Origin: Prorocentrum cordatum
Taxonomy: Eukaryota; Sar; Dinophyceae; Prorocentrales; Prorocentraceae
Length of the DNA: 64,000 nucleotides
Assembly: GCA_963575745.1 (NCBI GenBank)
Contig: CAUYUJ010009768.1
Span: 270,914 to 334,913 of the forward strand
Direction of reading: 5' to 3'
Shown here: one piece after another, positions 56,282 to 64,000 of the stretch
How the letters are laid out: each line of letters starts with the position of its first letter
Numbering within the stretch: position 1 is the stretch's first letter
The notes under the pieces: model-generated
Told to the model about the DNA's origin: nothing
Database searches by the model: none
What the model saw: only the letters and a program-made list of their open reading frames with translations
Program-made: the position numbers and the translations under genes

Positions 56282-56505
56282 GTCAGCATCATCATCAGCA
56301 GCAGCATCAGCATCATCATCACCATCAGCATAGTATCATCATCAGCAGCATCGTCATCATCTTGATCATCATATTCAGCATCATCAGCTTTAGCAGCATC
56401 ATCATTATAATCAGCTTTAGCAGCATCATCATCAGCATCATCACCATCATTATCGGTATCATCATCAGCATCATCACAAGCAGCAACATCAGCATTATCG
56501 TCACT
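55050..56505. repeat. Long imperfect (CAT)n tract
   Basis: CAT/CAG/CGT triplets, with a GTC patch at 55,207-55,250 and a CCTCAG/CATCCT patch at 55,930-55,995. Confidence 0.95.
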
Positions 56506-56690
56506 GACCGCCTCCGCATCCGCCTTGCTCTGCCTCGGCCTCTCACGGAGCGGATGGGGATGGTGGAGTGTTGGATCGATGGTCGAGGCCGGTCATTTCC
56601 TCCCGGCGCAAAGGAGCCGCGCTCCGCAACAAACCGCATCCCGCGCGAGTCGCGCCTTTTGCGCGGGCCCCCCGAGATTGGCAACACTTC
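56505..56690. other. Unassigned spacer between microsatellites
   Basis: About 185 bp of non-repeat sequence; no gene recognised. Confidence 0.35.
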
Positions 56691-56794
56691 CTCCTCCTCC
56701 TCCTCCTCCTCCTCCTCATCATCATCATCATCAGCATCATAATCATCACCATCGTCATCATCATCAGCTTCAGCAGCATGATCATCCGCAGCAT

Positions 56795-56847
<53 letters not shown>

Positions 56848-57062
56848 GCATCAGCATCAGCATCGTCATCATCAGCATCAGCATCCTCATCAGCATCATC
56901 ATCATCAGCATCAGCATCAGCATCAGCATCAGCATCAGCATCATCATCATCATCATCATCAGCATCAGCATCAGCATCAGCATCAGCATCAGCATCAGCA
57001 GCATCATCATGGTCATCATCATCATCCTCCTCCTCCTCCTCGTGCTCCTCCTCCTCCCACCC
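56690..57062. repeat. Compound (CTC)n-(CAT)n-(CATCAG)n-(CTC)n
   Basis: CTC to 56,717, CAT to about 56,845, clean CAGCAT hexamers at 56,905-57,000, and CTC again at 57,025-57,060. Confidence 0.95.
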
Positions 57063-57104
57063 CGTCCTCCTCAGAGAGCGAACCCATGGCCTCTCCACGG
57101 GTAC

Positions 57105-57350
57105 GTTCCGACCGGATGTTCGAGCCGCATCCAGCCAGGACGACGGGGAGCCTCCTTGAGACCTCACAAGAGCGAGAACGCCCAACAACCTCCATCCTCC
57201 CGCCTCGATCCTCGAACCTTCAAAGTCACCGAAGTCTGCCCCTCTCCATCCTCCCCCACCTCGCCCCTCAGAGCTGTCGCGCGGCGCCGCTGAGCCAGGC
57301 CTTAGCTGATCCACAGCGGCTCGGCAGACCAGCGAGAGAGGCAACCTCCC
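57105..57350 (+). repeat. Left direct repeat flanking the LINE remnant
   Basis: Shares with 59,475-59,765 an ordered series: GATGTTCGAGC and ATCCAGCC, CCTCGATCCTCGAACCT, CCGAAGTCT, GCTGTCGCGCGGCGCCGCTG and CCTTAGCTGATC(C)CCAGCGG. On the minus strand both copies encode VCRAA-x-DQLR-x-G-x-AAPRDS, so similarity survives in translation. Both copies follow a CTC tract. Confidence 0.7.
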
Positions 57351-57375
57351 CCTCCTCCACATGCACGCAGAAGGG

Positions 57376-59081
57376 TCGGATGTACAATCCCACGTTTGAT
57401 GCGACCTGCCCGCTGCTAGCACGTTATACGGCGTGGCTGTGGGACGGTAGGACTTCGGCATCTCAGCTCCGTGCGGCATGGCAGGCGGTTCGCGGCAACA
57501 TCAGCAAGCAAGGATCATGGAGAATTTGGTTTGGACCGATCTCGGCGGTGATCTTCACCCTTCGCAGGATCGTTCGGAACATGGCGGCGCCTCACGTGCT
57601 GCTCTCGGATCGAGGCGAAACTGTGCACATGTACGAGTTTTCGCCTTCGGAGGTCCGAGTTCTGGTCCGAGACGGCGTCGAGCGTTGGCTCTGGCGTAGG
57701 GTCCCTTTTCACTGGCCTGAGGCTGCTGGAACCGACGAGATCTGGATTCGAGCGATGCGCCTCGCTGTGTTGTCCCTTCCAGCTGGTGCGCGCCGAGGTT
57801 CTGCTCGGGCCCTCCTGTCTGGGGGCCTTTGGCCTCCCGAGGGGGAAATCCAGGCTGGCCTCTACGCGTCAGGTAAAGTGGAGCCGAGCGGGCTACGCTA
57901 GGCCACCAACTTTATGCCTGCCCCGCTGCCTTTGCCTCGCCAGGGGATGCAGAGCAGGCTCAAGGTCCGTTTCCTGAGGATAAAAGGCAGCAGAAACAGG
58001 CCCTTCGGGAGCAAGGAGTCTCTCCTCCGGGGGGTCGGATCGGGATGACGTTCCTCTCCTGTACTGGCGCCAACCTCCGCCGCCGCTGTCCCAACCTCCC
58101 GTGCTGCGCTGGGTTCTCACGGAAGGCACCTGGGGCCCGCTCCTTTTGACAGATTGCAGTGGGTTGGCGAGCGCGTGTCCGGAGGCGGCGAGGTGTGGCT
58201 GAAGCGTGGCTGAAATTACGGAAGATGGCTGGCCCCTCCGAGCGAGGCTCGGCGGGCTGCCCGGAATTTCTCAAACCGTGCCTCGGGGCGAACGGTGGGC
58301 GAGCCTTGAAGCTATGCCCGTGGGCCCTTCTAACCTGATGATAAATTAGTGATCACCTCGGTTTTGCTCGCGAGGGCCAGCGCTGGGACTCTGAACTTGA
58401 GTGCGGCCTTGCGCGCCACACGTCTTTCTGGCGAGAGATGGTCAGATTGTCTGAGCGGTCGGGGACGCGGCCGTCGCTGGTCTGGACTCCTGCGCATCGG
58501 TCATTCGAGCAACTGGTCGATGAGGGAGCGTCGGCCGAGGAGATCCATCGTTTCATACGGGGAATGCTTGGGCAGATTTGTTCGCCAAACTTGGGGCTAG
58601 GGACGTCACTGTTGCACAGGTCACAGTCGATGCCCTCCAGCGCTCTGTGAAAGATTGCAAGGGTACGTTCGAGTTTCCTTCGAGGGCGGTGCAATTGATT
58701 TGGGCTCGTCCTGAGGCTCAGGATGTGGACCCTCCTCCGCCCAAGCCTGTGCCGGGGAGGTGCGATAAGCTCGTCCGAATCGCCCATGACCCCGTCCCCC
58801 TGGCTCCTTGTTCGCCGGCGTTGCAATGCAGGCGTTGTTTGGCCGTGGCTCGGACCCCTGCAAGTGTTAATACGACGCTTTTGAAGCCAGAGGCCCAGTG
58901 TGACACGTCGCCCATGCACCAGGCTCTCACCCCAAATGTTGAGCAGCTCGGATGGCGTAGCCAAGGGACGGGGCGGCTGCGGGGGGTGCAGCTGCTGCTG
59001 CCGAAGGGGTGGCGCGGAATGGGACCCTCTTCGAATGTGACGGCCAGAAGGTCCAGCATCCGGGACCGTCTTTGCTCATGA
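57376..59081 (+). pseudogene. 5'-truncated LINE: post-RT region, RNase H and C-terminal CxxC motif
   Basis: It starts inside the element, after the RT domain. The frame 57,376-57,901 reads CPLLARYTAWLWDGRTSASQ, NISKQGSWRIWFGPISAVIF and VLLSDRGETVHMYEF, then VERWLWRRV, the conserved region between RT and RNase H in LINEs I recall from dinoflagellates. RNase H follows across frameshifts: LLLTDCSGLASACPEAARCG (first Asp, 58,140 onward) then an in-frame TGA where Trp is usual; SQTVPRGERWASLEAM (catalytic Glu); SDHLGFAREGQ (second Asp, 58,351, shifted frame); WTPAHRSFEQLVDEGASAEE; and GNAWADLFAKLGARDV (last Asp, 58,560). A final ALQCRRC (58,818-58,838) is the C-terminal Cys pair. All four acidic residues survive, but stops at 57,902, 58,200 and 58,341 and at least three frameshifts show it is dead. 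Confidence 0.75.
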
Positions 59082-59084
59082 TTC

Positions 59085-59390
59085 GGTGAGGGGCCCGTGT
59101 GGCCATCGGTTCTCCCCAAATCGATGCCCTAGGGGAGGTCTGCCCCTCGGCCCCCCGAACCCCGCCCGCCGTAGAGCCAGGGACTGGCTCGTCGATGGGC
59201 GGCACCCTGCAACTGGAGCTAAGTTTTGGTTAATTTCTGGCGTGCGATGCTAGTCTGACCTCGCACGCACCACCCCTTATCATTTAAGTTGTGCTTCCAT
59301 GTTGCATTTAGCTCGGAGGTAGTATCGTGTGTGCATGACTCCACTTTCTGTCCTGCGTCCTGCGTCCTGCGTCCTGCCTCCTCTTGCTTC
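59085..59390 (+). other. Probable 3' end of the LINE remnant and flank
   Basis: Non-coding sequence after the last LINE frame. No poly(A) or simple 3' tail is evident, and CTGCGTCCTGCGTCCTGC repeats occur at 59,350-59,380. Confidence 0.35.
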
Positions 59391-59474
59391 TCCTCCTCTT
59401 CCTCCTCCTCCTCATCCTCCTCCCCCTCGTCCTCCTCCTCAAAAATCGAGCCCGAAATCTCTCCTGAGATACGT

Positions 59475-59765
59475 TCGTTCTGGCGAGATGTTCGAGCGAT
59501 ATCCAGCCGTGGCGACCAGAAGCATCCAGCAGACTGAAAATGCGCGAAATCCTCCAACAGCCTCGAGACTCGCGCCCCGAGCCTCGAACCTCGATCCTCG
59601 AACCTCCAAGCTATCCGAAGTCTCTTCCTCCTCCTCCTGATCCTCCACACCCACCTCCTCCTCCACCACCACCTCCTCCCTCCTCAGTGCTGTCGCGCGG
59701 CGCCGCTGGGCCAGACCTTAGCTGATCCCCAGCGGCTCGGCAGACTGGCGAGGGAGGCGAGGGGG
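59475..59765 (+). repeat. Right direct repeat flanking the LINE remnant
   Basis: Diverged copy of 57,105-57,350 with a CTC expansion at 59,620-59,690 inserted before the GCTGTCGCGCGGCGCCGCTG element. The minus-strand translation shares LD-x-ARTS and VCRAAGDQLRSGPAAPRDS with the left copy. Confidence 0.7.
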
Positions 59766-59834
59766 AGGCTGGTGACGCAGAGAGAAGCCCCCCTGCCAGG
59801 CCCAGCACGAGCAGGGAGAGGAAGGAGGGTGTTT

Positions 59835-60083
59835 CCCTTCCTCCTCCTCCTCCTCCTCCTCCTCCTCCTCCTCCTCCTCCTCCTCCTCCTCCTCCTCCTC
59901 CTCCTCCTCCTCCTCCTCCTCCTCCTCCTCCTCCTCCCTCCTCCTCCTCTCCTCCTCCTTCCTCCTCCTCCTCCTCTCCTCCTCCTCCACCTCCTCGCTA
60001 ATTCTCCTCCTCCTCCTCCTCCTCGCTCCTCCTCCTCCTCGCACCTCCTTCTCCTCCTCCTCCTCCTCCTCCTCCTCCTCCTC
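59835..60083 (+). repeat. (CTC)n microsatellite
   Basis: Pure at 59,841-59,936, then interrupted by CCTCTC. Confidence 0.95.
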
Positions 60084-60149
60084 ATCATCATCACCACCAC
60101 CACCATCATCATCAGCATCGTCGTCGACGTCGTCGTCATCATCATCGTC

Positions 60150-60242
<93 letters not shown>

Positions 60243-60377
60243 GTCGTCGTCGTCGTCGTCGTCGTCGTCATAATTATCGTCAGCATCGTCATGATCATCA
60301 TCAGCATCATCATAAACATCATCATCATCATCAGAATCAGCATCAGTATCATCATTATCCTCATAATCAGAATGATG

Positions 60378-60419
<42 letters not shown>

Positions 60420-62334
60420 GTCGTCGTCGTCGTCGCCATCATCGCCATCATCATCCTGATCAGCATCATCACCATCATCAGAATCATCAATGTCGTCACC
60501 ATCATCATCACCATCAAAGTCACCATCAGCATTATCATTACCACCACCATCAGCATTATCATCATCAGCACCAGCATCGGCATCAGAAGCAGCATCAGCA
60601 TCAGCATCAGCATCATCATCAACATCGCACTCATCATCATCATCAGCATCATCAGCATCATCATCAGCATCGCCATCACGATCAGCAATAACATCGGTAT
60701 CATCGTTATCATTCGCATAATCGTCCTTATCATCGGCATCATCAACATCGTCGTCGTCATCATCATCGTCATCATCATCACCATCATCACCATCATCACC
60801 ATCATCATCAACATCGTCAGTATCGTCATCGTCATCAAGCTACTCAGTAACAGCATCATCATCAGGATCCGTATTATCAGCGTCATCAGCAGCAGCAGCA
60901 GCAGAAGCAGCAGCAGCAGCATCCTCAACATCAGCATCAGCATCATCATCGCCATCAGCATCATCAGCATCGTCAGCATCTTCGCAAGCATCATCATCAT
61001 CCCTATCGCCATCATCAGCATCATCCGCGTCCTCATCCTCATTCTCGTCCTCATCATCGTCGTCATCGTCGTCGTCATCATCCTTCTTCTCGTCACCCTC
61101 CTCCTCATCATCACCAGCAGCAGCATCAGCATCAGAAGCAGCATCAGCATCGCCATCATCTGCAACATCATCAGCAACATCATCGGTATCATCATGCTCA
61201 ACATCAATATCAGCACCAGCGTCACCATAACCGTCACCATCAACATCTCGAGCACCATCGTCATCAGCAGCATCATCAGCATCGTCAGCGAAATCATCAT
61301 CATCATCATCATCACCAGCATCATCATCATCAGCAGCATCATCGTCGCCAGACTCAACAACATCATCACCATCACCCCTGGTACCATCATAGAATAGCCG
61401 TAATCATCACCCGAAACCATCATCATAATCAGGAGCAGCACACGCAGCATCAGCATCCTCATTACCATCATCAGCATCAGCATCGTCACCATCAGCAGCA
61501 TGATCATCACCACCATCATTATAGGCATAAGCATCATCATCATCATATACAGCATCACCATCATCCTCGTCAACGTCGTCAACATCAGCATCATCAGCAT
61601 CATCAGCATCAGCAGCATCATCTTACTCTCCTCCTACTCCTCCTCATCATCGTCATCAACAGCAGCGTCATCACTCTCATCATCCTGCTCATCGACGGCA
61701 TCAGCAAAATCGACAGCATCATCATCATCATCGCCAGCATTATCATACTCATCATCATCAGCAGCATCATCATCGGCGTCGTCGTCGTCGGCTTCGGCGT
61801 CGCCACCGTCGTCAACAGCAGCATCAGCACCACAGCATCAGCATCATCAGCAGCATCATCAGCATCGTTACAAGCATCATCAGCATCACCATCAGTATTA
61901 TCCCCACCATCATCGTCATCACCATCATCATTGTCATTGTCATCATCATCACCATCACCACCAGCATTATCAGCAACGTCGTCATCATCATAAGCATCAT
62001 CATGAGCATTGTCATCATCATCGGCAGCAGCTGCAGCATCATCACCACTACCACCATCATCAAAATAATCAGCATCATCATGCTCATCATCACTACCACC
62101 GCCATCGTATCAGCATCAAAATCATAATGACCACGATCGTACGCAGCATCACCCTCGTCGTTGTGGTCGCAGTCAGCGTCGTCATCATCATACTCGTCAT
62201 GATCACCAGCATCGTCATCAGCAACAACACCATCATTATCGTCATTATCATCAGTGTCGCGTCAACTTTACCAAGATCAACATCACGATGATCATCATCA
62301 TCAACATCATCAGCAGCAGCAACGTCATCGTCCA

Positions 62335-62365
<31 letters not shown>

Positions 62366-62625
62366 ATCGCCACCATACCCGTTGTCGCCAGGGTCGTCGT
62401 CACCACTACAGTCTGCATCGCCAGCAGCACATCATTACCAGCAGTATCACCATCATCGTTACCAGGACAAGAACCAGAATCAGTATCACCATCACCCTCA
62501 CCTTCACAATACTCAGCATCATCATCACCACAACATCATCATCATCAACATCATCACCACCATCATCATGGGCATTGTCATCATCATCATCATCAGCAGC
62601 AACAAAATCGTCGCAACACTCCACT
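60084..62625. repeat. Very long imperfect (CAT)n tract
   Basis: About 2.5 kb of CAT/CAG/CGT triplets following directly on the CTC tract, with GTC patches at 60,240-60,270 and 60,418-60,436 and CAG at 60,888-60,923. The 645-residue Met-rich and 541-residue Ile/Leu-rich frames are repeat translations. Confidence 0.95.
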
Positions 62626-62659
62626 GCCACTGTCAGAAATACCCTTATCGACATGCTTA

Positions 62660-62790
62660 TCCTCGACTCGCTTCTCCCGCTTCCTCCTCCTACTCATCCT
62701 CCTGCTCCTGCTTCTCGTCATCCTCCTTCGCCCCTTACGTCTTCATCAACCTCCTTCTCCTCCAACTTGCGCGCGCTCCCGCGCACGTAC
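62660..62790 (+). repeat. CT-rich stretch
   Basis: CTCCT-type pyrimidine units between the CAT tract and a GGA tract; nothing else seen. Confidence 0.6.
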
Positions 62791-62792
62791 GG

Positions 62793-62885
62793 GAGAGGAT
62801 GAAGAGGAGGAGGAGGAGGAAGAGGAGGAAGACGAGGAGAAGCAGGAGAAAGAGGAAGGAAGGAAGGAACTAAGGAAGGAGTAGG
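62793..62885. repeat. (GGA)n / (GAA)n purine tract
   Basis: GAGGAGGAG followed by AAGGAAGG units. Confidence 0.9.
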
Positions 62886-63057
62886 TTCGAAGGCACTGAT
62901 CCTTCCACTCCTCCTGATCCTCATCTCTATCCCCCACCCTCCTTATCCTCATTATCCCCATCCTCGACCTCATCCCCATCTCCAGCAAGAGGTAGCAACA
63001 GCAGAAGCGAAGCATTCAGCAGCAACCAGAGAAGAAGGACTGAGGAGAGAAACGGGG

Positions 63058-63150
63058 TCACTTCTTCGCCTTCTTCCGGCGGTAGATAATCACATACGCC
63101 GGGTACACGCCCCTGCAGGGTGGGTGCGCGTAGATGCCATGGCGCTGCCC
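63058..63150 (-). CDS. Possible terminal exon, hypothetical protein
   Basis: The minus strand reads HGIYAHPPCRGVYPAYVIIY then RRKKAKK and a TGA at 63,058-63,060. Codon use is G/C-biased at third positions (ATC TAC GCG CAC, GTG TAC CCG GCG) and a CAG lies just before the exon (GGGGGCAG then CGCCATGGC), a possible acceptor. A stop occurs in the same frame about 75 bp farther upstream, so if this is real it is spliced. The length (about 30 codons) makes chance a real possibility. The family is not recognised. Confidence 0.3.
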   Translation of the reverse strand, partial: GQRHGIYAHPPCRGVYPAYVIIYRRKKAKK

Positions 63151-63204
63151 CCGTAGTTGTGTCACGCCATGCCCACAACCTCGCCCTCACAAGGCATCAC
63201 CCCT

Positions 63205-64000
63205 CCTCCTCGGGGTCATCATCAGCATCGCCATACCCTATCATCACCACTCATCACCACCCATCATCATCATCGGCAGCAGCAGCAGCGACAGCGTTCA
63301 TCATCATCAACAAATATCGGATACATAGTGGTCGTAGTCGTCGCCTTCGTCATCGACGTCTTCAGCATCGTCATCATGACCAGCATCCATCATCATTATC
63401 ATCATCAAAACCAGCACCACCACCACCATCGTAATCATCATCAGCAGCCGCATCATCATCACCACCAACAACATCATCACCAACATCATCACATCGTCGT
63501 TATCATCATCACTACCACCACCACCACCACCCCACCATCAACGCCACAAACCACAGCAGCAAACTCAACCTCATGAGCATCATCATCAGCAGCATTATCA
63601 TCAAACTCATCAGCATCAACATCCTCATCATTATCATCATCGGGCGTAAGCAGGTTCATCATCATCATCAGCAGCAGCAGCAGCATCAGCATCATAATCA
63701 TCATCATCGTCATCAGCATCACCACCGTCATTATCATCAGCGCCATCGTCATCGTCGTGAGCATTAGAATCCACAGAAACATCATGAACACCACCATCAC
63801 CATCGTCAGCAGCATTATCATTATGTCCACCACCATCATCACAATCTTCTTTATCATCGTCATCATGTACATCCATCTCATCATCTTCATCTTCATCAGC
63901 TTCATCATCAGCAGCATCATCACCATCATCGTTGTCGTCGTCGACGTGGCCATCATCGTTGTCGTCATCGTAATCATCATCATCATCATCATCATCATCA
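63205..64000. repeat. Imperfect (CAT)n microsatellite to the window end
   Basis: CAT/CAC/CAG/CGT triplets, running off the right edge. Confidence 0.95.

Noticed and set aside
59684-61621. 645-residue Met-rich frame
   Set aside because: Translation of GAT/ATG triplets of the long CAT tract read on minus.

Overview
The window looks like nuclear DNA of a dinoflagellate. Three things point there. First, a near-exact relic of the dinoflagellate trans-spliced leader lies on the minus strand at about 42,530-42,551. Second, there are three separate remnants of non-LTR (LINE) retrotransposons whose endonuclease, post-RT, zinc-knuckle and RNase H pieces read like LINEs I recall from dinoflagellate genomes. 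Third, the few gene-like stretches are short, exon-sized and rich in G/C at third codon positions. I cannot name the genus. There are no bacterial operons, rRNAs or tRNAs that I can see.

Layout. 1-264 holds the start of a protein-coding gene running off the left edge on the minus strand. 440-5,490 is repeats (120-bp tandem, CAT tract, a dispersed repeat shared with 44.5 kb, the 'CCAAGA' family, CTC tracts). A short coding exon sits at about 6,654-6,836 (-). 7.2-10.6 kb is CAT/CAG, CT and GTC tracts. 10,957-11,139 is a small terminal-inverted-repeat element. 11.1-14.5 kb is degenerate tandem repeats. 14.7-17.6 kb is an AT-richer block of decayed triplet repeats. 17.6-27.3 kb (-) is a GC-rich, frameshift-riddled coding remnant that begins with a LINE-type endonuclease. 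27.5-34.0 kb is GAC, CTC and CAT tracts with 32-bp and 36-bp minisatellites. 34.0-34.35 kb (-) is a LINE zinc-knuckle/RNase H piece caught between two microsatellites. 34.8-35.9 kb is a 101-bp satellite. 36-41 kb is small duplications, 'CCAAGA' blocks and an inverted repeat. 41.4-42.55 kb (-) is a spliced-leader-bearing processed pseudogene. 42.6-46.2 kb is CTC, GGA and CAT tracts plus the second copy of the dispersed repeat. 46.3-49.0 kb is an 88-bp minisatellite. 49.8-52.7 kb is three related arrays with the same terminal unit. 53.0-57.0 kb is GAC, CTC and CAT tracts. 57.1-59.8 kb is a LINE 3' module (+) between diverged direct repeats. 59.8-64.0 kb is CTC and CAT tracts with one possible terminal exon at about 63.06 kb (-).

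By my own tally of tract coordinates, about a quarter of the window is CAT/CTC/GAC-type triplet repeat. Nearly all very long open frames here (hundreds of residues of His, Ser, Ile, Asp, Met, Pro, Glu or Arg) are translations of those repeats and are not annotated as genes. No functional pathway links the genes; the window is a record of retrotransposition, retroprocessing and repeat expansion around sparse exons.
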